Positions 1 through 13,500 of a stretch of 64,000 nucleotides of DNA are shown piece after piece. The DNA is taken from the NCBI GenBank assembly GCA_023078555.1, contig CM041202.1, forward strand, positions 6,000,522 to 6,064,521. The letters are read 5' to 3'. Position 1 is the first letter of the stretch. Every line of letters starts with the position of its first letter. This DNA is from Ulva prolifera (lineage: Eukaryota > Chlorophyta > Ulvophyceae > Ulvales > Ulvaceae). The notes under the pieces were generated by a model, which was not told the origin of the DNA, searched no databases, and saw only the letters and a program-made list of their open reading frames with translations. The translations under genes and the position numbers were made by a program.

Positions 1-3000
1 CTTATGAGAGCACATCCCAGTATGACAATACATCACTTCTCGAATTTAAAGGTGCACCTGGCTCGCTTTCTCGCCAAGTTGTCCGCTATCGTTTATCAAA
101 TTTCCTGCCAGCCGTGCCGCAACGGCTATAGACCCGAGCTTACGTGCTTACAGGCCTAGGCCCAACTTGAATGCACAGTCACACTATGATTGTCATGCCT
201 GAGCCTTGCTCACGGACTTTCACATCGTGAGGGGACGCAGGCCGTGACGTTCACTGTTCCTGCGTTACACTTCACCTTTGCGCATGCACGGCGACTCAGA
301 TATCCCGGAGACCAAATGCTGACTCAAACCTGTTTCAGCAAGGCATGTAGACCCGGCAATGGTGCTATATCCGCCGTTCCCCGATAGCTGTTCTGGCCAG
401 CCTGGCCCATCGTCGTCGCGACCAAGTCTGTCATTCGTATTCTGCATCAGATCACATGCTTCAGACCATGTTTTAAACTGTTGTCGGCTGCTTGGGGGGC
501 GTGATGTGTCAGCGTATATTACGAGCGTGCCCGCAAAAGCGCGCCCAAGTGCGCCGGGTATTATCTGGTACAACTCTCTCTAGTGCAAACCAGCTCGATC
601 ACACGTTATCACGACTAAGATGTCACTGATCTACATTTACAGCTCTGTAGTGGTTGTATCTTGCTATGCATGTATACAGTGCATGTCCATGATAGCCCAT
701 TCGTGGCCTTGGCTTCCTGCTTCTTCTTTCGCTTAAACAGCAGTGAGACTGTCACAATCAACAATCTACTCATAGTACTCACTGTGATGGAGGATTGATT
801 TGCTCTGAATGCATTTTCCTGTCCCCGAACGATGGAAGTTCTTTACAGCCAATTGAAGGTCCACATGCCCATCTCACAGACTGCTGCGCCCTTTCTCAGG
901 GTCAACTGCACCAATGGTTGTGAAAGTGAGCCGCGGAAGCATCGCTGATTTGAAGTATGTGTGGCGACCTTCCTGTCGCCATCCGATCCATTTCTCGTGT
1001 GGAGTGTTAGGATACGATCCAGATTTGCTTTACTTTCACTGGACTGAGCACCGGCGTGGTCAGGAATCCTCAGATGTGCAGGTTGGCAGGAATGAGGGCG
1101 CCAAAACGCGCCTATCACTTCTGCAGCTCTTGCTTCCAGCTGCGTTCTTCTTTCCAGCCTGCAGCCGCCTGCTCGGAGCAGGCCAGCATTCAGGTATACG
1201 ACATGCAAGTCTCCAGGTGCGCCCCGTGCCGTGCCATCTCGCCCCATCTTAGACTGCACCTCCAAAAGGCTGCCAGCAGCAGCCATGTCTGCCCGTGGAC
1301 TGTGATTCACAGACACAGACACGCGTGTGTGTGCCAGACATCCCATAACAATCAGGCGTCTACGTTCAGTGTCACCCAAGCAGTGCAACCACGTGGTGCT
1401 GTGGTTGTCCTCGTAGCCACAGCATGCATGCAGCAGCAGTGTGCATGCACTTGCTGCAAGCCCAAGCCCCCGGCCTTGTCCCACAGTACAGCACACAGCA
1501 CAACCCGGCCATGAATCGCCCAGCAGCTTCCACACAGCAGCTGCTGCACACAGGCTCTGTCCTTGTAACACAGAGGCTCTGTGCAGCTGTGTGATATGCC
1601 TGCATGCTCTACTGCACCTCCGGGTGACAGGCCCACCCTTCCCCACAGCACAGCACAGGGCGTGGAGGATTCAGCCTGTCACATGCTGTGGAGTTGAGTA
1701 GCTGCCTCTTGGGTTTTGCAATAGCTGGTACCCGGGGTGGAATGCCCAGCATCCCCTCTGGTGGTGTCCACCAGCATGCATGGCAGCAAGGTTCCAGGGA
1801 TGGGCAGCTTCCACAGTGGCACTAAGGTCTCTGGCATGTCCACACTGTCGGGGTGATTCAGCTAGGGTTTCTTGAGGACAGGGTGTAGTACTGGAGTCAG
1901 CGCATTTCAGGGTTGCCATGTGCACACTGCCCCACAGAACAGCGAGGTATCTGGCAGCAACGCAGTGTAGCAGTAGTCTTGATGCAGAGCTAGTCCTGAT
2001 GCGTTACTGCGAGCTTACTGATACTGACGTAGCCATTTGGCCAGCAACACCTGTCAGCCACCCGGGTCCGGACCTAGGGTGGGTGGAGCATGCATGCTCC
2101 ACACACATGTAGTGCTTGAGATCTGCACTCTCGTCTCTGGATGTGCTACACGTGGGAAGCTGCGAGAACGCTGGCCGACATGCATGTGTCTGTGTGTGCA
2201 TGTCTTAGTCTGTGCTGTTCTGGTTGCGCTCTTGCCATCCAGCGTGATGCATGCTGTCGCTGCAGCTTGTACCAGCCGTGCATGCTATGTATCATGCATG
2301 GGAGTCACGCCGTCCATGCATGGACATTTCGAGCGCTCCATGCAGACCGTCGAGACGTTGTTGCCGCTGCCATCGCGTCAGTCCACATCGTGCTTTCGAA
2401 GCTTGCTTGCCTGCTACGAATTAGTATTTTCGAGGTACGCATCGCTGTCGGCTGGATAAGCCGGTTTCGGGAGGAGGTTCTCGCGAATGTGAAGTCCGAC
2501 CCGGAGTAAGTACATTAGGTAGGACATTTTAGTTTTGGGCCTTGCGATGCCAACGGCTTGCCAGTGCCGACACATATATTCCGCGGTACGGCTGTGTGCC
2601 AATGGTCGACCTGGGAGGGCAGGTCGCGCCGCAGGTACCGCCGCATTGCAACCCGAGCACGCCAAGTTTGTCAACACATTGTCACCACTGCCCCGAAAGC
2701 CCAACAACCTCAGATCACCCCGATCACTCTGGCGCAGCCTGTCAACATGAGTGCCCAGTCAACTGTTAACGTGAGCGCGCCGACACGTGCCGTCTGCATA
2801 TACACGCACGCACAAGTGCACCTCCTCGCGTTTTCCGGGTTCCTTTTATGCGGGCGGCAGGCAGGTTGTGCGTGGTGTAGCCAATGGTGTTGTACATTCC
2901 GCGCCAGCCGCTATGCATGGCCCAGCCGGGAAACCTGCAGCCAAGCTGGATCCGATCACCATGCATATTTGCAGAGAAGCATGTGTCAGCAGCGCGGGTC

Positions 3001-3677
3001 TGCGCCGCGTTCTGCCGTCACTGTGAAGCTCACGCGCTACGGCTGTGCGTGCGTTTCGAGTCGAGCAGCCCGACACCGCCTGGCAACGCCTCGCCTGGGG
3101 TGTACGTGCCAGCATATTTTCTGCAACGTCCGCGGTAGCTCCCACGGTCCAGCATTGTCATGAGCACCAAAATCAGTCGCTCATGTCAACTGTCTGCCAC
3201 TTTCCACCGCATTGACGCATGCATGTGCACCTTATGGGATCTATGCATGCACTCTCTGTGACAGAGCACAACAGCAAGGCAGGTAGCACCGCCAGCAGCA
3301 ACCAGGGGAACCGCACACCACGCAACAAGCCACATGCAGCAAACACCAACACACCCACGCACCGCCACACCGGCGCCGGCCACAGCCACACAGTGTGCTA
3401 CCATGCAATGCACCACTCACTGCAAGCCTCCCACTCCCAGGGCTGACTCACGCTGGCATTCTTTCTTGACCCAGTGGCCGATTGCCTCCCTGTGGGCCCC
3501 TAGTGCCACCCCCCCAGACCCTCTCGCAACAGCCCCAACAGCCCTTGGTAGTGCTTCATCTCATCACCGTGAAAGCACACCTCTGCGCCACCGTCATCTG
3601 ACACCCACGGACACTTGCAAGGGTGCATGCACGCATGTAGACGACACATCTCTCCCAGGCGGGGCACTGTGCTGCAG
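1..3677. other. Region without a resolved gene, upstream of the receptor kinase
   Basis: No exon here could be tied to a known domain. The missing first exon(s) of the receptor kinase that begins at 3678 should lie here, because that exon opens after a good acceptor and has no start codon. A 267-codon open frame on the minus strand (843-1646) has no recognisable domain, overlaps repeat-like sequence and lacks the strong GC3 of the accepted exons, so it is not called as a gene. Fragments of the dispersed repeat with the core GTTACAAGGACA occur near 1556-1583 (reverse) and 3256-3420 (forward). Confidence 0.5.
3256..3420 (+). repeat. Copy of dispersed CA-rich repeat (family 1)
   Basis: It shares the block GGCAGGTAGCACCGC, then AGCAGCAACCAGGGGAA and a long CA-rich tail, with copies near 14905-15010, 19928-19985, 30787-31097 and 60995-61412. 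Nothing in it looks coding. It lies just upstream of the first recognised exon of the receptor kinase. Confidence 0.6.
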
Positions 3678-3893
3678 GAGGCGCGGCTACGCCGCTTGCA
3701 GTCCTCCGCAGGCACGGCGGACGTGGCTGTGGTGCACTCACCGGAGGACCTCTGGGACGCCGTCGCCGCCGGGGCGCCTCACATCGAAATCCGCTCACAC
3801 CTGGACATCACAGCCCTGCGTGACCCGGCCGCTGAAAAGCACTCGAGTCTGCCTGTTGAACACCTGCGGCAGGTGCAGTCAATACGAGTGCGC

Positions 3894-3926
<33 letters not shown>

Positions 3927-6900
3927 CCTCACAAACAGATCTGGTTTTGCGTTTTGCAAGACGTGTAAAACCTGCCTGTCAGTGGCATAGGTCTCATGCG
4001 TGGCATAGGTCTCAGTGCTGAATCGAGAACGCTGATACGGAGGCATGCATCACACACCAAGTCAGCAGCTCTCAAGGGTCTGTGTCCTCGCTCTCGCGCA
4101 GCCAGGCAGCCCGGCTGCGAGCGGCAATCTTCGCCTGTCGCACCTCAGCCGCCAGGGTCTTTTACCCGCACTCTCCTTGGTGCATGAGGCCATGCATTCA
4201 CACCATGCACGGTTTGTGCAGGGCGCGTGTGCGGAGCCGTGGCCACAGGAGCTCCTGCAGCGTATCCCCCAGCAACCCCCTCTGCTGGCCCGCCTCCCGG
4301 GCCAGTGTCTGGTCGTCACGAACGGCACCCTGCTGCAGCACATCGGGGAGATGTGGCTGCATAACCTCTACATGCGGAACGTGTACGATCGCCCGGACTC
4401 GGGCACGCTGCTCATCCGGTCAGCCCCCAGCGATCTCCACCCGGCGCCGTCCGCTCTGTACATGACCGGCATCACGGCACAGGGCAGCGGCTCAAACACT
4501 GCGTTCCTGTACGTTGAACACATGGCCTACGTACAGGGTGCGAACCCCCCCCCCCCCCCCCCCCGTTCCCCACACGACGCAGCTTCGCATCTGCCCGCTC
4601 TCGCGAGATCCTGGGGTTTGGGTTGTTTGTTTCGTGTCTACGTGGTGGTATGCATGGATCCCATGCATTATGTATCCATACATATAGCTATAACTTCACT
4701 TCCGTACATGAGTGGTGCGGGCTGGCGTGCAGGGTGCATGTTTTCAGATGGCGGGGGGGTTCCGGAGCCGGGGTTCAAGGGGGCGCCGCCGGTGCTGGTC
4801 GACGGCGCCGCGGCATTCGTCGACTGCACGTTTCGGCACACTGCGGGCGTCTTCACCGGCGCGCAGTCGCCGAAGGCCCACATCATCGCCGCGCGCGACA
4901 GCAGCACCGCCGTGCTCCTGCAGCGCTGCACCTTCCCCAGCAGCCCCGCAGACACCGTGCTGCTGCGCGTCAACTCCTCCTCGGCGCTATTCGCAGACGA
5001 CCCCGGCCTCACCGTGTGGGACTCCGCCACGAACCGCAGTGTCGCCGTCGAGCCACTTTCGTCCGTGCCCTCGCGGCCCCTCTTTCTGCGTGCCGATGAC
5101 CCCTGGTTCCTGGAGATGCAGCAGGTCCGTCACCCTCGCTGTGTCAAACTCGCTCGTTACTTTGACCTTTGTTTCTCTGCTGCGTTTTCCGAATCACAGT
5201 GACTCTGGCGGTGCATGCTGCTGCGCGGTTTGTCTGGGATCAGGGCCGTGCTGTCGTGTGCTGCGTGCTGCGCTGACGATGCGCGCCACAGTGCAGACGG
5301 TGCTCTCCGCGGCACCACCGGCCGGCGGCGACGCGGATGACAGTGCTTACATCGGCGTGTCTGCGGCGGTCATGGCTGTGCTGGCGGCCGCGGTGTGCGT
5401 GTTGGCGTTCATCGCCTGGCGCTTGCGGCGACGCGGGCGGCGGCGCCGTCAATGTGCGCACACATCGCTGACGAACTCAGAGAACAACGGCACCGAGGCT
5501 GAGCCTGGGAGCACCGACCGCAGTGGCTCCACGTCGGTGCGCTGCGCACGCCTGGCTGCTTCCCTGCTGCACGCTGCGGACCCCCTGCCGCGCGTATCGA
5601 TCCGTCCTTAATTGTCTATCATCATCACATCATGTGGCGCTCCGCATTCATGCAGGCCTCGCGTCACCACTGCCGCATCTCCACGGACCCTGACGGCGCC
5701 CACAAGGTTCCGACTGAACCCCAACCCGACGCGCTGCCGCCCCGGCCTCTGCCGGATGCGACCGCCAGGTCAGAGTCTGCCCTCGGAACGACGATCGAGA
5801 GCAGCACATCCACCTGCTCCACCAAGCATGTCTCCGCCTCTGCGGGGGCCGCCCAAGCGATCGCCGCGACCGTCAGCACGGCAAACCCTGCGAACGCGAC
5901 CAGCGCCCAGTCGTCGGCCGCGGCCAGCGTGCCCAGCATCGCCTCATCTGCCCCCGCCTACGGTGCATACATCTGCGCCGGCAGCGGTTTCCCGTCCATG
6001 GCGCCGTCCTCGGGCGACGCCTCCGCCGCCGCGGCGGCGTCGACGGGCCTCCACACAGCCCCCCACACAGCCCCCCTCCACCCCCCCCTCCCCACGTCGT
6101 TCCTCTCGCTCTCGAGCGCCGCGCTCGCGGCGAGCCGGCCGGGAAGCGCGGACTGCGCGACGCTACCGACGGGCTTCCCGGTGCTGCAGAAGTTTTCGTC
6201 TGTCGCGACGTGCCAATCGACGACGCAGCTGTCGGTGGAGGAGCCGCCGGGGGAGGGGCCGCGGCAGCCGGACCGGCCAGCGCCGGCGCAGGGGGCCCCG
6301 CTCGCGGAGCGCATGGAGCATGCCCAGTACCAACTCGACACGCTGGACGGGCTCGAGGTGCTTGATGGTCTGGTGCTTCAATGCGGGGCCGCCAACCGCC
6401 TGCATGGTGGTGCGTGTCCTGTGCTTTTGCGACCACCGGCGCTCGCATGCATGTTCGCGCCCCAGCTGTCTCGACCCTGTCTCCTCAGCTTTGACAGATG
6501 GTCACGTCCCTGGCATCTGGACATCGATACCGCTGTGGCCTTGCTCGCCTGGCTCAAGCTTCCGGCGTTGCTTTGGGTGAGCTCAAGCCGCCCACCACAT
6601 GATATCTGCTTTGCCACGACTCAAGATATTGCGACGTTGTGGTTGGCATATAGCAACCAGTGAGCGCGGCCGGCGGGGCGTCGGGGCCTCTGCGCAGAGC
6701 CACCGACACTTCTTCCTGCCCCCCCCTGCCTACACAGTTGTGGCCTCCCCTCATGTCAGTCGGAGTCTTTAATGTGCACATGGCCATGGCTGTGTAATCA
6801 TGCATACCTACATACATACAGTGAATTCCGAGAAACGGCTCGATGCCCGGCCTCTGTCATTTGTACGTACGCACATGCGCCCCACCATGCATGCGTGCCC

Positions 6901-9053
6901 TTGCAGGCCAGGCCGTCATCCAGTTTGCAAAGGACAAGCAGACGCACGAGGAGTTCGCGATCAAGGTCTTCCTGTCGCGGCGCGCCTTTGAGGACGAGGC
7001 TCGGCTCTACGAAGCCGACTCGTGCCCCCTCGGCCACTTCCTGCCGCAGGTCCGCGACATCGTGCCGAACCGGGACGCCCAGCTCGTGGACGCCGCCGGC
7101 AGCCCGCTGCCGCCATGCATAGTGATGGAGAAGGGGGAGTCCCTCGACGTGTGGATGCTGCGTAGTGCTGACATGGGCATCGATATGGTGACTGGGCTGC
7201 AGGTGCGCCCCGGCCTCCCCCTCCTCCTCTGGGGTCCCCTGGTGTTTGTACTGCGCATGATTCTAATGTCTAGGTTCTGCCCCTCAATGGATTCAATTGA
7301 GCGCCTGGAGAAGCGGTTGGGTATCTAGGGTTTTGGGCCTCAATCAGGGAGGCCAATTGCCCAGCGTTGTTACAAATGCTACTCTGGAGCTCTGCAGCCA
7401 GGGTGCTTTTGGCTGCAATGCTTCGTAGTCTACTCCTCCATGCAATTCCCTGTGCTCACGTTGGGAATTCTGTGAGCCCAACCAACCTCGACCTTGCCCT
7501 GCGGGCCCGCGTTGGGGCTGCGGTTTCTGGCGTAGCTACGCTCGGACGCAGATCGCGAGGGAGTGATGGATTGTGCGAGTTGTGTCGGAACGGGAGTGAT
7601 CGCGCTGCCTCGGAATCGGACAGGGGTCGCGTATCTCGGTTGCGTTGCAGAGCATGAGACGCTGGCCGGCGGCCGAAACTGCGTCAAACTCCTACACACC
7701 CCTGCACTTTTGCAGCTCTGCGCCGGCTCGACCTGACACGTTCCATGCATGCTGCGCGTATCCAAAATCCAGCGCCGCCCACGCAGGTCGTGACGCACAT
7801 CTCACAGCGGCTGCTCGACCTCCACGCCGCCGGCTACGTCCACCGCGACCTCAAGCCCTCCAACATCATGTGGCTCCCGCGCGGCAACCGCTGGACGCTG
7901 ATTGACTTCGGCTGCGCGGCACGCGCCGGCGCCGTCGCGCCGCTGAGCTTCAGCCTCGCCTACGCGGCCCCCGAAGTCGTCGAGGCATCGCAGGCCGGCG
8001 CAAAGACGATCGAGGTCACGGCCGCGATGGACTCGTGGGCGCTCGGGGTGGTGGCCGTGGAGCTGTTTTCGAACGACGTCGCCGTGGACCTGACGGAGGG
8101 CACCTCGATGGTACGCCGCGTCACCTGCCTGTAGATGATCACCTGCCTGCAGTTGTAAAACACCCTCTGTCCTCACCTCGATGGTGCGCCGCACTGCAGA
8201 TCACCTGCCTGCAGTTGTAAAACACTCTCTGTCCTCACGTTGATGGTTGCGCTGCGCTGCGGATCATCTGCCTGTGGCTGTCTGTCCTCACGTTGATGGT
8301 TGTGCTGCGCTGCGGATCATCTGCCTGTGGCTGTCGGAGATTCCCCGTCCTCACAAATCGCACCACCTCAATAATGCACTGCACAGTAGATGAATGGACA
8401 TGTGCATGCAACGAAGAACAGTGCAGTAGGTCCCCCGCCCCGCGCACTCGATCTTGTGCAAGCTGTGCTGTCCGTCGGGGCTTCCACCTGAAGCCACCTG
8501 GTCTCCTGTGGCCTCTCCGCCAAATGCAAAGTCCACACGCTTGACATGGAAAGGCGATGTCGGGGTTTGATTCAGGCGCCGCACCCAAAATCTGGAGTAC
8601 AGAATGAGGCTCAGGCGGAGCTTCCAAAGACAGGGTGCCTCTGCCGCTGCCACCCGGTGCCGCGGCTGTCTGAGGCGAAACTGCGCTGCGCCTTGCCGTT
8701 TGCCACGCTCGGACGACGTGATCTGGGCCGTGTGTCTATGCATTTGACCCACGCCATGCGCGCATTCCATATGCCCCGTGAGCACACTCACCGTCCAGAT
8801 ACATCGGCTCCGGCGACTGCACCTGACGCTCCGTGGCCCGCAGGTCAGGAAACGGATACGCGGCGAACTGCCGCTGCCGTGGGAGGACCCGGAGAAGTCT
8901 CCGGAGCTCTTCCGCTGCCTCGGGCGCTTCAAGGGGGCCGTGATGGCGCTGCTGCGGCGAGACGCGGCACAGCGCATCTCCGTCGGCGACTTCGTGCGCC
9001 AGGCCCGACGCGTCCTGACACACACCACCAACACCACGAGTGACGTCTCCTGA
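3678..9053 (+). CDS. Receptor-like transmembrane protein kinase (5' end missing)
   Basis: Exons 3678-3872, 4222-4537, 4733-5124, 5297-5536, 5656-6409, 6907-7202, 7787-8110 and 8844-9053 join in consistent phase to 908 codons plus TGA. Residues 1-301 form an extracellular region of short hydrophobic strands such as VVHSPEDLWDAV and AFVDCTF, possibly a beta-helix (a guess). A single membrane helix spans about 319-342 and is followed by an Arg-rich stop-transfer run. A long Ser/Thr/Ala/Pro-rich juxtamembrane segment covers 382-632. The kinase domain has AIKVF (Lys about 652), FEDEARLYE (helix C Glu), HRDLKPSN (about 750), DFG (about 771), APE and DSWALG, so the catalytic residues are all present and a Ser/Thr kinase is expected. 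The glycine loop is degenerate (HGGQAVIQFA). The first exon, which should encode a signal peptide, was not found. The kinase identity is firm; the ligand is unknown. Confidence 0.85.
3893..3922 (+). repeat. Poly-C run (30 nt) in receptor-kinase intron
   Basis: An uninterrupted C run lies about 20 nt downstream of the splice donor at 3873, on the sense strand. A similar 20-C run follows the next donor. Run length may be affected by sequencing error. Confidence 0.85.
4545..4564 (+). repeat. Poly-C run (20 nt) next to a splice donor
   Basis: The run starts 7 nt after the donor at 4538 in the second intron of the receptor kinase, again on the sense strand. Confidence 0.85.
8101..8345 (+). repeat. 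Four tandem copies spanning an exon-intron junction
   Basis: Copies start at 8101, 8174, 8236 and 8289 (spacing 73, 62 and 53). The first copy contains the last codons of receptor-kinase exon 3678-9053 no. 7 and its donor (CTCGATG, then GTACGC). The second copy repeats this as CTCGATGGTGCGCC. The first two units also contain CCTGCAG, which resembles an acceptor. The later copies are more diverged (GTTGATGGTTG). Confidence 0.8.
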
Positions 9054-10578
9054 TTCCTCGCGCTGTCACCTCCCCCGCTGCCGTGCACTTTCCCCCCACC
9101 GCAGCACAGGCGCCGGCGCTGCTCCAGAGATGCGAACCGTCAGTTTGTTCTTCCGAGGGGCGGGGTGGGGTTGCCCGCGGTGGGGCAATCTAGCTTGTTT
9201 CGAGTTGGCCCGCGTGTTGGAATGGCGTGGCCCGCTCTGGCGTGTCGAGCACGCTCTTGGCTCGCGGCCGGCACCTTGATGACTCATGCCGCACCTTGAT
9301 GACCAATGCCGCGCCACTGGCCTGTGACGGTGCCTGAGGCACCTCCGTGCCACCGCCTGTCCCTGTTGCCCGAATCAATGGGCCCTGCGGGACAACCGCA
9401 CCCGCACATGGCCACAGGCGGCGCACCTCTCTGCTCACTCCCGCCCCTGCTGCCCGCTGTGGCATCCGCCTGGATTCGCGGACGAGGCCGCCGGCTCCTG
9501 CGAAGATGCGGAGGCGTGGCGGAACGTGGCGCACCTGGGAGGCCATCCTCTAATAGGGGGTGGTGTTACAGCGTGGTGGTGTTTTAAGAAGCAGAGCACA
9601 TGCCGGTGTCTGCGCAGCGCCCGGGCCACGTCCGTGTGGGCCCGGGCCGCGTGCTCTGTGTGAATGCATGGCTTTCCGTTTTATCCTGTCTCGACTCCAA
9701 AACATGTACACCTGGTCACAGGCGGCGTAGTAGAGTCAACGGCGAGAGGGTGCTGTATAGTAGATGTGCGAGCTGTGAGGCAGTGCGCGCCCAGGCGACT
9801 GATGAATGCGGGACGGATGGGAAGGCTGTCCAGCCACTGCAGCTAGTTTCAGCGTAGGCAGGTAGGCAGGTTTTCGGTCTGCTTTGTGCAAGAGACCAGC
9901 CGCGGCCAAAGGGAACGTTGCTGCTTGTTGCAGACGAGTTGTGTTGCTCTTTACACGTTGTAAGCGGGATTTTTCAGTATAGATTGTTCAAAGTGACGAG
10001 GTCGATTCCTCTCGTGAATGCTCTGCAACCCTTCTTACTGAAGTATTTGCCGATATACTCCATCATGGGGGCCATTTGTATATTGCAATGCAAGCATACT
10101 CAGCACACCACCTGCGCGGCCCAATGCACCCACTCCACAACCACACTCTTTGCAGCTCCATGTGCGCATGCTGCCCAATCAACTGCGGTGGCTACATGTG
10201 CAGAGTGTTGGGATGCCTTGCAGCATTCTCCGGACTACCATGGCGGTCCACAGTTCCATCCTAGATGCCGGTATGTGTATCCGGAGTTGGTGTGCTGTGT
10301 GATCCGGCCCGACAAACCAACACTGGTATGCGGACAACAAAACTACTGTACTGGTAACTCTTACTATAATGGTGTGCCTGTGCTGTACATCGGTCCTCCT
10401 CCAAGTTGCCCCCTCGCCACCCTCCCCCCCGGACGTCTGCTGTCAGCACCCCCCTCCGCTGACACCAGCTTCATATGGACTTCTCACGGCAGCTCCAGCA
10501 GCCTCGCTGCTGCTGCCGCGTGACACTGCAACACACACGTACATGCACCCCCACGGCCCTCTACCTCCGGCCCTCTGC
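9054..10578. other. Convergent intergenic region
   Basis: This lies between the stop codons of the receptor kinase (+) and the peroxidase (-), so it should hold both 3' untranslated regions. No coding exon or clear repeat was recognised. Confidence 0.5.
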
Positions 10579-13500
10579 CTACGAGTCACCCTCCGAGTCC
10601 TCCGAGTCCCAGTTCTCAATGATGAAGACGTTGCCGCTGACGTCTGCGGCCGTGTTGGCGGCGATGATGCGCGCGTAGGTGGACTCCTCGACCTCCTCGA
10701 GGAAGTTGCCGAGGGCGTCGGTGTCGTCGCGCCAGTAGAGCCCCCCCGGCCCGAAGAAGCTGCGGTGGAACTGCTCGACAATGATGGCGCGCTGCGTCGG
10801 GCCGAGGACTTGCCCGGGGTCGCGCGGTTCCCGCACGAGCCCCATCCACGCGTCGGGCGTCTCCCGCTCTGTCTGCACACGCCACATCGATCTGCGTGGT
10901 CTTTCAGGGATCTCATGCATGTAAGTGGGCGTCTGCGTTTGACAGCTGCGTATTTACGCAGGTGGGCACCGCCGGCAATGGCCGTTAGGTGCACAGACAC
11001 CAGGCTGTGCTCTTCTCTGTGTCTACACACTCATCAGAGATGACGTGTCTTTGTATGTATCCGCGTCGTCGGCGTTGCTTCAGCTGCATCCGCTGTACCG
11101 CACTCGCATGCGCAGCAAATAACGACAGCAGTACAAAAAACAACCCTAGCGTACGCTCTGAGCGACATTGGAATGCCAATGTCAACAGGCAACTGAGCAC
11201 TGGGTTAAATCAAAGTGATCCTTGTGAGGGTGGGGCCCCACCTGGGCATCGGGGCGGAGGCCGAAACACTCCGCGAGGCCGGCGTATGTCGGGAGGTTGA
11301 CTTCGCGGCTGCGGAAGATGTTGCGCCCGACGAGGTCCTGGCCGCCCATCGGGTTGTCGTCGGACTTGCGCCCAAAGAGGGAGTTGCGCAGGGCGTCGGA
11401 GATCTGGCCGTCGAGCTCGTTCGCGGGCGAGGAGGCGAGATTCGTCATGAGGTCATTGATGAGATCGTCGGCGTTGTCTTGGAAGGTGACCGCGGGGCCG
11501 GAAGGGGTCTCACGCCTGTTCAGAAACAAGCCCTGCAGTGGCAAACAGTGTCGCCACGGCAGTGTACTTCAAGTTGAGATACTTGGTGTATGATCTAGCA
11601 AATTGGAACCTTGAGCCCGATCACATCGAACAATTCCCGATATGTGGCTCCACCATGTGGATGGCTGCCTAGACACTGATACAAGGCAACCCACAACTTC
11701 CGTACAGATGAATTTGCAGCAGAGATCCAGTGGTATACCCGCGAAATCACTGGGTTTCCACAGGAACACAGACCAGATACGTTCCTCTCGATCAATTGGG
11801 CATCACAGCATGTACAGCACATGCGTATGTGCTGGAGGGGGTGCGCACGATCGGCTGGAAGAGGTCGGTGACGGAGAGGTCGCCGACCATGCTCGGCACG
11901 AGATCGTGGCCCATCCTGCAGAGAACCCCCGCAAGAATGTTGATCATCTGTTGTCTAGCTGCGATGCAGAGCACAGCGCTGCCCCAAGGCATTGCTTGGA
12001 CGGGAGTGAATGGGAAGGCCTGGTGAGGCCTCCATCGCGATTCACACGGCCTCACATGCATGCATGCATTCTCTGTGATCAGTCACTGTGTCCCAGAGTG
12101 CAAGCGGCGAGGCGGGCAGCACTGCGGCACCAGGAAGCAGCGCAGGCACACGGCCACCGGCTTGGTCACCCGCACCCACGCCACAGCCGCAACCATCAGC
12201 TGTGTCAGTCACTGCGGCAATCTCACCAAGAGCATGCTGCCAATGCGGTGGTGAGGAGCATGCATATGCTGCTGAGCACGTGCAGGCACGGTCGCCACGT
12301 CTATGGCGATGTCGTGGCCACCGGGGGACGCGCTTGCACATCTACAATCCGCCACCGGGCGCCCGCCTGCGGCCATGGTTGAGAGCACAACATCGTTCAG
12401 CGGCCAGAACGGAGAATGGTTGATGCTGTCGCTGCTACAAGGCAGCGTGGGGCCGCTGGCAGGTGTAAATGTAAGCTACAGCACCAACGGGGCTCGGTCG
12501 CACCGGTAGGCCATGCTGAATTCGGTCGAGGTGTCGGGCGTGTTGATGAGACGCTGAGCGTCCTCGAGGTCCTGCTGCGTGATGCGGAGCGCGGGCAGGA
12601 ACTCCTCCAGCACGACCTGCTGCAGCTTTGCGATCACGACGTTCTGTACCAGCGTGAAGAGCTCCTCCTCCGAGCGGCCGCGGTTCGCGGGGCTGCGGCG
12701 CGCCGCCCGGCACAACCGGTTGTGCTCACGCAGCCACACCTGCACCCGAATGCATGTGAAGGGCTGCGTGTCATACCTGTGACCAGTTCAAAAATAAGGG
12801 GGAAAACTCCCCGTACTACTATACTATAGTATGCATGTGAAGGGCCACTTGGCATACCTGTGACCACAAAATCATAAAGTTAAAAAAGTAATAAATGAAC
12901 TCACAACAATAGTAATAATAGGAAGAACAGAAAGCTACAAAATAAAATACTAGCACACGTTAGGTTGCCGCCGTCGTCACGAGCTGCTGCGGGTCACACG
13001 GGCCAAAGAACGACGGCATCAAGCGGGCGTGTCCTAGTGTGATCTGTTGACCAAGGGTGGCTTCGACTGAGAGAGACGGGGCGCTATCAGGCTGGGCCTG
13101 CCCTGGAATGAATCCTGCCACAGGACACATGTGGATCCTGCAGCAGTGCAACGCGACCAGCACTACCCACACATGCATGGACCCCACGCCCGGCTGCGAA
13201 TCCAGTACTGGACTCTCGGACCAGTTCACATGCGGACGGCCCAGCCGAGCAGAGACACTGGCACCCCCGTCAGCCACAACTTGTCGGCAAACGGCCACGC
13301 GCACGCATGGCCGCGCCGCTTGAACAGCAATCCTCAGCACCGTGTTGGCGACAGCAGCCACAGGGCCGCAGCGGCGCCGCCGCGAACGGGTTGCTCACCG
13401 GCTGAAGCGGCGCACCGTGTGCTGCGAGAAGAGAAAGGAGTGCTCAATGATGCGGATGTCCCCCGCGAGGAAGAAGAATTGGCCCTGTGCGTCGGCCCGC

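Noticed and set aside
843-1646. 267-codon minus-strand open frame
   Set aside because: No domain, overlaps a repeat fragment, and third-position use does not match the accepted exons; long chance frames are common in GC-rich DNA.
12960-13361. 133-codon minus-strand frame between two peroxidase exons
   Set aside because: Homology places the exon end at 13416 and the next start at 12739 in matching phase, so this stretch is intron.
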